Assembly: GCA_029961685.1 (NCBI GenBank)
Contig: JARWKL010000008.1
Span: 32,303,619 to 32,367,618, forward strand
Direction of reading: 5' to 3'
Length of the DNA: 64,000 nt
DNA from: Aristolochia californica
Lineage: Eukaryota > Streptophyta > Magnoliopsida > Piperales > Aristolochiaceae
How positions within the stretch are numbered: position 1 is the stretch's first letter; each line of letters begins with the position of its first letter. Below, piece by piece: positions 33,992-45,600 of this stretch. The notes beneath the pieces were generated by a model that saw only the letters and a list, made by a program, of their open reading frames with translations, was not told the DNA's origin and made no database searches. The position numbers and the translations under genes were made by a program.

Positions 33992-34448
33992 CTAAAATGT
34001 GGTGACATTGCAATGTGCACAAGAATGGACAGCACCCTGCTCAGTACTTAAAATTTGTTTAGCTACTTGTTCATTCAACTCTTTTGTAATTAACAATTCC
34101 TCTTGGGTCTTTAGGGAAGGCTGCTTAGAAAAAAAGTAATCACCTCTTATACAGGCATTATTAGGATATCGAGAGTGTTGGGGTGCTGATCTCATCATCC
34201 TCAGTACAACAGTCCGAGGATTCACTATTGTTGTCAAAAGCTGCATCTTCACTTCTACAACCTTCCTTGAGGCAACCGTTGCGTCAGCATGGAATAAAAG
34301 TGTTCCCATGTACTGGACACCATCATGCACCAAATTGCTCACAGGAAGATGGAGGGTTAAACTTGTACCTTGTGGAGTTATTATCTTTGAAAGAATACAA
34401 GTACCTTTTCCAAGAAAATCTGACGCACCCACCCTAAGGGCTTTGACA
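33992..34448 (-). CDS. Unrecognised ORF, probably a captured or truncated gene piece
   Basis: About 152 codons are open to a stop at 33992, with no ATG at the left-hand end. The frame starts within the LTR inserted at 34449, so the N-terminus is missing. Visible sequence: HVKALRVGASDFLGKGTC, HLPVSNLVHDGVQYMG, NPRTVVLRMMRSAPQHSRYP, then TQEELLITKELNEQVAKQIL. It does not resemble gag, pol or a Harbinger protein, and I do not recognise the family. It lies upstream of a chromodomain tail, as the thiolase piece does at 21 kb. Confidence 0.4.
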
Positions 34449-35261
34449 TGTTGTTGAGGACTCAATAGCTAACCAAGTCACTCAAAGGAGGCATCAATCA
34501 CTCACTGAGTTAATTACTTTTACTTTCATATTTTATGTTGTTTTTAAGTATAATTTTTCATTTAAGTAAGTAAGGGTACAAGCCGTAGGGCAGAATTGTA
34601 ATATTTTAGCCCTAAACTCTAATAACATCATACCCTATTTAGGGGGTAAAGGAATGGAAGAAAGGCAAGCATTGAATTAGGTTAAACAGAGTTTGGAGTT
34701 CTCCTTGACGAGCTCTAGGGTTTGGAGGTCTCCTTGACGAGTTCCAAGTCCAGGTTCCCTCTTGTACCTGAGCTTCTTCCTTCTCTCTTTGAATTTTGTT
34801 TCACCTTTTCTCTTATTGAAATTAAGGGGGGGTTTCCTTCCCTTTTTCCGAGCTCAACCAGAGGCTTCAGCCTTTCTTCCGTCCATAGCAGCAAGAAAGG
34901 GATTCAGTCCCTCTTTCCAAGCAAAGATAGGGGCTTTTCAACCCCTATACCGAGAGCAACCAGAAAGAGAGGATTTTCAGTCTCTATTCTAGCAAGCAGT
35001 AGGTTAGGAACCCTAACCCCGCTCTGCCATGAGCAGGAGCACAGACATAAGAAGGGTCCTCAACCCTCTCAGCCACAGCAGCAAGGATCCATCCTCTTAC
35101 TGTCTAAGAGTGGTAAGGGTTTCTCAATCCTTACCGAGATCAGTAACCACACAACAAAAAGGAGACTCTTTTCCTCCTTACCGAGAGCAGCAACTCTCCT
35201 ACAGCGCTGGATTCATCCATCCCACGTCGAGTTACTCGATCCATGGCCTGGGACCATAAAA
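34449..35261 (+). repeat. 5' LTR of the plus-strand Gypsy
   Basis: It starts TGTTGTTGAGGACTCAATAGC, comparable on the minus strand to the end of the solo LTR at 18876-19714. It ends GGGACCATAAAA before ACGTGGTATCAGAGC. CCTATTTAGGGGG near 34632 is the promoter area. The last 50 bases are open in the gag frame and read PRRVTRSMAWDHK. Confidence 0.78.
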
Positions 35262-36250
35262 ACGTGGTATCAGAGCAGGATAACACGGGGGAGCCCCTCA
35301 ATGGTGAGTTAAAAGAATTGATGATCAGAGGGAAGCAAGCGCAGGCAGAAGCACAGGCATAAAATGACAAAAAGTTTGCCTTCATCATGGAGAAATTGGA
35401 ACAACTTCCAAATATGAACCTCCAGATCGATAGACTTTCTGGAATGCTGGGAAATTTTACACTTGGAAGGAAGTCAACCCCGAAACAAAGAGGAGAGGAC
35501 ACCTTGCACAATAGAGAGGGAGACCAGTTTGCAGGCGCATAACCTTTCCAGCCTAGACTGGAAATTTCAACCAAGGAGGAGTCACCTTACCAAGGTATAC
35601 AAAACTTGAATTTACTACTTTTAATGGGTCAGACGGCCCCTTGATTTGGTTACATAGGTATGAAAAAAAAATCACATTAGAGAACATCAGAAATTGATAA
35701 GGTGGGACTGGCAACCTTCCACATGCTTGACGAAGCACAACTCTGGTTTCATCAAGTAGAGTTGGATACATTGTTGCTGGATTGGGAAGAGTTTAAGGAA
35801 TTATGCACTATACGGTTCGGTCCTCCAGCCCATAGTAACTCCTTGGGGGATTTGGTGTTGTTACGGCAAACAGGACCAGTGGAACTATACCAAAAACAGT
35901 TCCAAGAAAATTGGCAAGAGCCAGTCGGATGGTTCGTGTAGACCAGTAGGTCAATTTATTTACAGCAAGCCTTAATGAGTCATTAAGGTTAGAGGTGGAG
36001 CTCCACACACCTACTGACTTAGCTCGAGCAATGAATCTAGCTCGAGCATTGGAAACTTGACAAAAAGTTCAAAACAAGAGGACAACTTGGCAAGGGAGGC
36101 GCAACACTACCCCTCAGATAACTTTTCCAGTAGAGCAACAGGCCAAAAATAATCCCATTACTACTCTTGCACCAGATACACGGCCCAGCAACCCACCCAC
36201 CAAGTATATTCAATAATTAACTAGTTTGGAGATGGCCAACCGCAGGGCAA
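35215..36250 (+). pseudogene. Gypsy gag, frame continuous with the LTR end
   Basis: The frame reads from the LTR through the PBS (NVVSEQ) into NGELKELMIRGKQAQAEAQA and a stop at 35359. The capsid domain follows with interruptions: FNGSDGPLIWLHRYE, HMLDEAQLWFHQVE, and FGPPAHSNSLGDLVLLRQTG. The zinc knuckle reads CYNCEEPYKVGHQY, so its last Cys has become Tyr. Confidence 0.8.
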
Positions 36251-36319
36251 AGAACTTATGTTACAACTGTGAAGAACCATACAAGGTAGGCCATCAGTAT
36301 AAAAGTTTGTTCTGGTTAG

Positions 36320-36880
36320 AAGTCAATGAAATCATTGAACCACAATAGATTGATGATCCTACCGAGGAAGATGCACCAGAAATTTCTCTACATTGCCATT
36401 ATCGGCCAGAAATCCGCAAAAACTATGCAAGTTTGGACTCTGGTGATGGACCAAGACTTTGCCAGGCTTGTGGATTCGGGAAGTACACAAAATTTTCTTA
36501 GTTTAACAGTTGTTAAACACCTTCAACTACATATCCTTCCACACTCAATAGCAACTATTTCAGTTTCCAATGGAGAAAAAGTTCCTAGCTATGGCATCAG
36601 CAAAGAAGTAAAATTCTCAATCAGTACGACTTTCTTTCATTCAGAATTTTTTGTCATACCTCTAGTTGGGTTCAATATGGTTTGGGTATTAAATGGTTGC
36701 AAACCTTAGGCCCTATTTTATTGGACTATACTGCTTTAACTATAAGTTTTGCAATAGGCAGACAACTAGTACTATTAATGGGCAGTCAAGTGGACAAGCC
36801 ACATCACATTCATACACTTCACACACAGGACAATCCGGACAGCACTATCGAACATCTCCTAGATGAATTCTCAGACTTGT
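36320..36880 (+). pseudogene. Gypsy protease
   Basis: The active-site motif LVDSGSTQNFLSL lies near 36455-36500, followed by VSNGEKVPSYGISKEVKFS and a broken FNMVWVLNGC block (intact counterparts read GFDMVLGIKWLQ). A link segment leads to the RT start PLRHCDHRTCLKQG. Confidence 0.8.
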
Positions 36881-37740
36881 TCCAAGAGCCCTCTAGGTTG
36901 CCTCCCTTGAGGCACTGTGACCATCGGACATGTTTGAAACAAGGCTCAGAAGTGGTGGTAGTTTGATCTTATCAGTACCTTCACCTCCAGAAAGATGAAA
37001 TCGAAAGACAGTCCCAAGCCATGCTACAGCAATGCTTTATTCGCAGCAGTCATTCACCATTTTCATCACCAGTGCACCTCGTGAAGAAACATGATGGTAC
37101 AAGGTGATTTTGTGTCAATTATCGGGATTTGAATGCACAAACTGTAAAAGACAAATTCCCTATTCCTGTGGTATAGGAGCTTCTAGATGAATTACATGGG
37201 TCGTATATATTCACCAAATTGGACTTGCATTTCGGATATCATTACGTTCGTATGCATCCAAACGACAGTGAGAAAACTACCTTCCGCACTCATCACGACC
37301 ATTTTGAATTTGTGGTCATGCCATTTGGGTTATCCAATGCACCCTCCACATTCTAGGTATTAATGAATGAGGTATTCCGCAACTACCGCCAGTCCGAAAC
37401 GCAGCATTTAGAGCATTTAAGAATGGTATTTCAACTTATACATGCACATCAACTATATTTAAAGAAATCTAAATGCTCTTTTGTGAGATCACAAGTGGCC
37501 TATCTTGGCCATATTATTTCCAAAGATGGAGTCACAGTTAATCCCCACAAAATTCAAGACATTGCCAATTAACCGCAACCTATGAATACCTCTACATTGA
37601 GAGGGTTTTGGGGATTAGCAGGATATTATAGAAAATTTATCAAGAATTATGGCCCGTTAGCAGCACCATTGACAAGTCTCCTCAAGAAAAATTCCTTTAT
37701 TTGGAATAATCAGGCAATAGAGTCCTTCTCAGATCTCAAA
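36880..37740 (+). pseudogene. Gypsy reverse transcriptase, decayed
   Basis: RT blocks are present with many stops: a VDYRQLN-like stretch near 37110, then [17 protein letters not shown]. From MNEVFRN the sequence jumps to HLEHLRMVFQLI, so the catalytic FFDD segment is deleted. Thumb motifs VAYLGHIISKDGV and LRGFWGLAGYYRKFIKNYG follow. Reading is lost at about 37740 in a simple direct repeat. Confidence 0.82.
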
Positions 37741-37741
37741 A

Positions 37742-37984
37742 ATGTGATTTTTTCTCTTGTTTGGGAGATAATAAAAATGAGAAGAAAAATTGTATGACTT
37801 TTATGAACTTTCCCTTTTTAGCGTGGAAAAGCCACATCTAAAATACAACAAAAACCAGAGGAAAAAGCAAATAGAAGAGAAAAAATATGATTTTTTCTCT
37901 TGTTTGGGAGATAATAAAAATGAGAAAAAAAACTGTATGACTTTTATGAACTTTCCCTTTTTAGCGTGGAGAAGCCACATCTAA
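37742..37984 (+). repeat. Direct repeat of about 97 bp
   Basis: A segment starting GTGATTTTTTCTCTTG (37744) and ending AGCCACATCTA occurs again at 37888-37982, with a spacer of about 45 bases. The first copy is fused to the broken Gypsy RT. Its origin is not recognised. Confidence 0.75.
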
Positions 37985-37989
37985 TTTAT

Positions 37990-39690
37990 GTGCCATAACA
38001 TGAAGTCCTTGAGGGATCGAAACAGACCACATTCTCGATTAGAAGGTTGAAGGTAGTGCTTCCATGCCAATAACTCTCATGGTAGAAGAAGGAGAGAGGG
38101 ATAAGGGAGCCTCATAAAATTCTCTCCATTCTCTTTCATTTCTTGCCTTTGAATTCCACTATTTTGATAAACTCCCTCTCCTATTTTCTTTCCTCTATGG
38201 GATTTTTTGCTTCCAAGAAAAGCTTTAAGGGTCTATTTGGAACCCTTAGAAAATAAAATAAGAATTTGATCATTATTATTCTCAAAAATAGTTAATGAAC
38301 TAATTATTTTTAAAAATAATAATGGTCAAATTCTGATTTATTTTTATTTTCTTTTATTTTCCATGGGGTTACAAACAAAGCCCATAGATAGGATCTAGGT
38401 CCCTAAAATTTGAGTCAACTGATCAACTCTCCTGACTCATTAGAATGACCCAATCAATCAACCAAGTCAACACTAAATGGGCAAATTGCAAGTTTTTTTT
38501 TTTTGTTGAAGTAGTTAAAAATCATTAGATAAACTATCTATTGATAGAATGTGACATAACTATCTAATGCTAATATTATTAAAATAAATTAATTAATTAA
38601 AAAGTAACTTCTACCAATGAATAATTTGCTAGCTCCAAATACCAACAACAATTTTACAACGATCAATACACTAACCACCATTCTCCATTAAATCAATTAA
38701 GTCCATCGTATACAAAGCTTTTTGTAAATGGTTAGACACATTAATCAAGAAAAATAATTTTCTCCAAGTTAAACATATTTAAATAACAATAAAACATTAC
38801 TAACATTTCTTCAGTCACCTCATGTGTTCATACACATTTTTGTATATCAAATATTAAAATACAAATTACAACATTTATAACATTAAATAATACATAAAAG
38901 GATGTGTTAATATATTTAAAAAACACATAATAAATTTTTTTTTGCAAATGCATTAAATGATTTATAATTTTTTTAATACGTTAAGTACATTCAGTAATAT
39001 TTTATATAATATTTAAAAATATCAAATCTGACTCTGGACCTTGAACCCGAAACCCTAAACCTATTCCTACAATGGAGTGGGAATTGGGAACTGGCCCAAT
39101 GGTAAATTGAGCCGAGTTGCCCAAGACGCGAATCAACTTAGCAAGTCATAAAAAACTTTGCATCCAAATAACGGAAATAGACTCTCCCTAAAATTTTCTT
39201 TTCTTTTTTGTTTGATTGATGTGTTCATGCTTTTCATGACAGATTCTTTCTATTGGGTTTTTTTCATACTTGCTCCCTTACTTTTCAGCAACAGAATATA
39301 CCTGAGTAGATCACTGAATTCTCCAACAGAGCCTAAACTTTTGGTCGGTTGTCACAGAGACCAAAAAAAGTACTAATCTAGAAATCAGAAGAAACGATGA
39401 CCAAGTATATGAAGAACAGTGAAAGAATGTAGGCAAAGGAGAAACAGTAGAAGTTGCAGAAAAAACAAAAAACATATCTACAATTCAACCAAACAAAAAC
39501 TAGCAGATGATAAATTGGATTAGAGGCAAGGTATTAGTATAGCAGCCAACTCCCACATCACTATGACAAAGCTCTGAAGATAGATATGATGAGAATAGAT
39601 GCATCTAAAGAATTTTCAACTGACAATCACTGGGGAGCTAAACAATAATTTCTATTAAACCAAAGAGATATCTCAATGAGACTAGACATC
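37990..39690. other. AT-rich DNA and 3' flank of the S-acyltransferase gene
   Basis: No gene or recognised element is seen. The segment near 39400-39690 probably holds the 3' untranslated region of the gene on the minus strand. An AATAGA-type weak polyadenylation signal lies shortly after the stop codon. Confidence 0.4.
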
Positions 39691-39695
39691 TTTTG

Positions 39696-42600
39696 TCAGC
39701 AACAACGACAGGATATCATGTCCATGCAAGTGTATGGTTTTGCTTTGGCATCAAGTTCCTCGACTGTTGGAAATGGTTCAATTGCATAAATGCTGCTGCG
39801 TGCACAGCAGAAATTGTAGAGATTGGTGCAGATGCCTTTACTAAATGGATAAACTCTTTCAGGAATTCCCCTGCAATATAAGATTCAGTTTCATTGATCA
39901 GGACACTTGTGCTGGCATTGTTAGAAAAACATCTCATAGATTGAGCATTTCCATCCTCTTTCCAACTCTACTCTCAGGAATCTATGCTCCTTCCACTTTC
40001 ATAGTAACTCCAAAACAACTTAGAAAAAACAGTAATTCTAAAGAAAAGAAGAGCAAAACTAGATCCAAAATGAGATGGCTCATACCTTAAATACTGAATA
40101 CGTCGTCTCCTGACAAGTTCATATGTTGTCTGATTTGTCACTGCCAGATAGCTGCAGAACAAAATGGTGATAAAGCTTGTGGTTGTCTCATGAAATAACC
40201 TCCCTTGAGACTCAACTAATATGGTAAAACACACATACAAAAGTGTTGGATATGGTCACAGTTGGGCTGTTGCCTCCCAGAATAACTAATCAGATTAGGA
40301 GGCCTCTTGCCACTTAAATAAGTACATGATCTTTTCAAAGCTCAAAGCAAAGTGGGGTTATTTTTCCATGCAAAAACTCTCAGGACAGTCAGCCTGAGAT
40401 GTAGAGCACATGTACAATTATAAACTAGTAGCCTTTTTTACCCACCAACACTCCCCCTTATATCCAGGCTTAAACTTACAACTTAACTCAAGAAATAGAT
40501 AACATACTTACATGGGTTATAGATAACAAACCTAGAGGACACAAAACACAAACATGGGCTTAGGTTGCCTATGATACCATATGAAAATTAAATCTATTCC
40601 TCCCATAATGACTAAACAAAATTAAGAGACCTCTTCCCAACTAATAAGCATAGGATCCTTTCATACCTGAACCAAAGTGGGACTATTCACCCTATTAGAA
40701 TTGTATATTCAAAAACCTCTTTCCCAACTAATAAACTCAACATATTTATTCTCGCTAATCCATATGGGACTATTCCTTAACACTCCCCCTCACGTGTAGG
40801 CCCTCTGGGCTCTTACATGTGGATTATTTGGGTGGAGCCACATACGAGTACTTGCTCTGATACCATGTGAAGTTGGGTCCAAGACCTATCCCAAAATGAC
40901 TAACCAAAGCAATGCTTCAAAAAGGTTTGGCTAAAGGGGTAAGTGAGAGTCAAATAAAGGACGATAGGAGCAAGTCTGCCAAATAACAATAACATGACCA
41001 TGGGAATCGAAGTTCTTTAATCAAATCTTCATCAGGATAATCAATGCTGACAATAGTTAGCAACTGAGGAGTCCTTCCATAATAATGTCTCAGTCAAAGA
41101 GACACAATAGCAACAGCGGATATGGGACAATGTCCAAATAACACGTACCAAATAATGAAAGTCCTTAATGAAATAATCCGGTGCGAGTCCAACCAGATCT
41201 TTCTTTGAATATATAATTCTCCCTGTAAAGTCTCGTTCTCGATGGCATAAGCCGACTCGAAAGTTGAAGTTTTCTGCTGCTACTCAAACCTCAGTTGCAA
41301 TCTGACCTTTGCTTCTTCAAATATTAATTTCTCTTTGTAGAAAACTCTAATTGCCGAAATTCGTTTTGCATCAGAAAGTAGACTCGAATATTTTCCCGTC
41401 AATATATATTATGCAATATGAAAAACTCAGTATAGAGGTGAAAATGCAAAGAAAACAATGGGTATAGGGACTGAAAAGAGAAAAAAAAGATAGATACAAA
41501 CCTAAACTGCTAGAGATAATAGATCAGAAATGGATCACATTATCTCTGCGAGTTGACCGAGTCAACTCACAAAACTTGATCTAATACCATGTTTAATTTA
41601 TGGAAAAGAGAAAAACTTCATTGACTTAATGTAATTTGAGTGCGTGAACCCCAATTTATAATAGAGGAAAGTAGTAGAGTCCAATTACAATTAAACTACC
41701 CTTTGTTCAATTATACCCAAACTCTAACACTTAAAAGATAAGTTCTAACATAATTAAATAACTCAACATAAATAGAAGACTAACATAACTAAAACACCTT
41801 TAAATTGAGACTCTTCTATGAGACCTTCTTTTGTGAGACTCCTGTAAAACTCCACTACATTAATTTTGGCTCTGTGAGACTTCTTACTTTGAGAGTCCTA
41901 TAAGAGTCTTCCATATCATCTCTTCAACACACCCTTATATAGCAACACCCACTATTGAACAAATAGCCCTGGACATAGAGCACATATCTAATTATACATA
42001 GGTACACCTTTTTACCCACCAACAGATAATATTTGAGGTCCTTGCCTCCCTCCTCAACAAGAAGCCATTGCTGCAGGCCCTCTATATCCCTTTTTTAAAT
42101 GTTTCCAAAGGATACTATGACTGGAAGCTGATACAAATGATCCCTGGAACATTCCATGTATATCCCCAGATAGTTTTACTTAACAGTTATAGCAGAAGCA
42201 GTTAATTCTTTGGAAGACTTTTCCTCTATTAAAGTGTTCCCTGTATCCTTTTTCTATTTTCTTTCAAAGATTTTAAAGTGGAAAAAATTCCCTTTGACTG
42301 ATCAAATTCTCTTTAAGCAAAGCTCCCTTGAGAGTATTGTCGAGCAAATTTTAGTACTGCCCCAAACATATTGGTCCATAACCAAAGTAGAAACCTGTTT
42401 GACAGAGATTATCCTAAATGCAATTTCAATATGTGGTAGTTTCATTGAGTAAATCTGTTAGTTGATTAAAAGTAAAAATATTTGCAGGAAGTTACAAAGA
42501 AAGTCTATTTGCAGCATTGAATAGGAGTAGCTAGCGAAAGAGGACACAGTTGCGATGAGACTCCAAAAAACATGATAATGATGTTTATATACTAGCCTTG

Positions 42601-45600
42601 AGAATGAAACTGACTGGCCTTGTTTTGTTGTCAATATCAGGCTTGTTAGGGTTTCCTACCTTGATTCTTAAGTAGCATCTATATACATAATTTTGAGGAA
42701 TACATTATACAACCACTCCAAACCTTGTACAGGACTCTTAACATCTTGCTAAATAAGTGTTATTTGGTACAGCTTTATAATATCCAGAATTTTGCGTGAA
42801 ACCATTTTATCCACCCCCGTATTTGTAGTTTCCTACTGTTAGTATTATTTTTTCTTATTCAATGCAACTGCTCCAGTAACAATGACCATACTATACCAAA
42901 TAAGGTACATGATCATACCTATATGAATATAAGAAACTACTTTCAGAGTAGGATATCAGTAGTATTAGTAAAAACGGTGATATCAAGTAGTACAGTGTCC
43001 ATGATAAGACCAGTAAACAAATAGGCTACAGATCTTTAAACTCAAAATCATGATGGGCCAGTTGTACTCTTGACCTGATTGATTTGTATGCTTTGTTGAG
43101 TATGCAATCACAACTTAAAGGCCAGAACCAACCACTTACGGTAAGCGGGAGATTCCCTCATTAGTAATCTTATATAAGAGGAAAGTGATGTTTATCACTG
43201 CCACATGTGCAAGTATGATTCTATGAACTCAAAAGATGGTGAACTATGCAAGTTCAGGGAAAAAAGACTTGTTCTGTGAACTCATAACTTAAATTAAGTG
43301 GAAATTTTTTGCAATAACCAATGCATGATATAGAGAAGGCAAAGTTATATCAAACATGATAATTTCCAGTATGAGAATTACTTTTAAGGTTAGAATAGAG
43401 ATTTATTTTATGAAGAAATTCCAGACATTGTGCAGCATGTTTCTGGTTCTTGATCTCATATTGCTGACAAGCTGACTAAGAATAAGGTTGACCTCCAACG
43501 TCTAGTTGGCCATGGTCCCCCAGCAGTTAATTTGTGACAGGTTTCTGTGTGCTTTGTGTTTAAAAAAAAAACATGAAATTCTCACCATTAAACAAAAATA
43601 ATATCAACGTAGGAAATCCATACCTATGGAATACAAGAAGCAAAATCAGGAAAATAAAGCCAATGCTCAAAACAAAGAGCAGCAATATCACAATAGATTC
43701 TTTCCACCTAAAGAAAAGACAGAAACAGCACTTCCAGTGATGTCAGCATCAGTGCAAACCTAATGCAAGTATCAATTTTTCCTAGAAAATCACAGGTATT
43801 GAGTTTTAACAATAAAGAAACAGGTGATCATACCATGGCTTACTGGGAGAGACCTTTAGCAAAGTAATGTACAAGATGAGAGTCCACATGCACAATATTG
43901 TTTCTTCAAGGATGTACCACCTACAAACAAATAACAAAATAAAATAAAAAATGATTCTCCACTTACGTGTAAGGAAGATAATCCAGTAAACTGTCAAAGC
44001 CAGCCATTTAACACCAAAATATGAAACTAGAAAATTCTAAATATTGAGTAAAACTCACCAAAACCGACAGTGGTTCCCTTGACCAATGCAAGTACCAAGC
44101 CAAACACAATGATGGTCAAATTGAAGAACACATTTATCACAATCATGACAGTGCTTTGAGCGAGGAGGCTGCAAAATCAACATGAAATGAGCACTAATAT
44201 TAGATAGGATAAGTAAAGAAACTTGCCAACAACATGCTAATAAGAGAAATGGTGAATCTAAATGCAAAAATACTCGGCCAAACAATTAAAGAACAACCCT
44301 TCACAAAAGAATAACAGCAAAAGGCCATTAATGGAAATACATATTTCAGTTTCTCCATGTAAACTATTGGGGCAGTCTATGATTTTAGGGATTAGTATTT
44401 ACAGATGTAATCATCCTCTACCCATTAAATTTAGACAGCTAAGTTCTGACAGTTTAATTTATTTAGGTAACTTGAATACCTAGAACCATGATTTTGAACT
44501 AGATAATTTAAGGTACACCTTGCCAGTTATAGAACATCTACTTGAGATTTTATAATGATCCATATGTACCAATCTATCATGAAGATTTGCAGTTTATGCT
44601 CAGTAATCCACTTTAAAAGAAGAATACTCCTTGTACTGAGAAGGCAACTTATCATTTCTTTATTTATTTATTTTTAATAGTGCTACTCATTTTTTAAATA
44701 TAAAAATATCAACGAGTTTTAATTAATTAATTGATCAAAGTACCACATTTCAGCATGCTGCAGCAGTTGGATGACAAAGAAGCAATCAAAACCATGTCAC
44801 TGTATGCAACTAACAGTGCTTCTGAACTTCACTACTGAAGCAGTAGACCTTATAGGGAGTAGCAATTTTACAGGTTTAACCAAAGCTTTATCCATATGAC
44901 CAAAATTTTGGATTATACCCAGCTTTCTCTGGTATAGTAAAGTGATTCCACACAAGAATCAGTCAAGTATAACACCTCCGACCTCATTTCTTTTGGCAGC
45001 AGCGTTGATTTTAAGAGCCCTGACCTTAACCCCAATAATGAATTTTTCTCTTTGAGATTAGCAAGATGAATCCATGTAAACAACAGCTACGGTATATTCA
45101 CATTGAAATGCTTTCTGCACTGCACCAAATACCTCCTAATATTAAAATTGCATAATGATGAAGAAATATTTTAAACATGTACACATTTTCTTTTGGAAAA
45201 TTTATACCAATTTGACCAGCATCAAACTTTTACAAGCTACATATCAGAACATTTCTGAGAGCTATAAAAGTCTTCTAGTGGAGATCATCAAATAAGACTC
45301 TCTCACCATCATGCATCACTGAACTTGGTCTAGCTTGCAATATGGGTAGCTTGGGTTAAAGTCTTTGGCTCAGTGGGCATATCGTTGGGTTTCCTACTGA
45401 GGTCTCAGGTTCAAGTCTCACAGTGAATTTGGAACTCTTGGGTCTGTCGGCAACCAGTATTTGGACCCAAAAAAGCCAGACCACATAGCTCTAATAAATA
45501 CAACAGATAAGTCAAGGATCAAAATATAAACTCGAAAAGTTGCATAATTTCTTTCGAATTCTGGAATAAGAGAGACTGCAGGCTAGATGCATCATTCGCT

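Larger units (their letters stand above)
34449..37740 (+). mobile_element. Gypsy element, plus strand, 3' truncated
   Basis: A long LTR (34449-35261), the PBS GTGGTATCAGAGCAGG, and then gag, protease and RT are followed by loss of RNase H, integrase and the 3' LTR at about 37740. Sequence is close to the 57-60.6 kb element. Multiple stops and a lost RT active site show decay. Confidence 0.85.

Noticed and set aside
34722..35312. 196-codon open frame near 35 kb
   Set aside because: It lies almost wholly inside the 5' LTR, in a frame different from the one continuing into gag, and has no conserved counterpart in the related LTRs.
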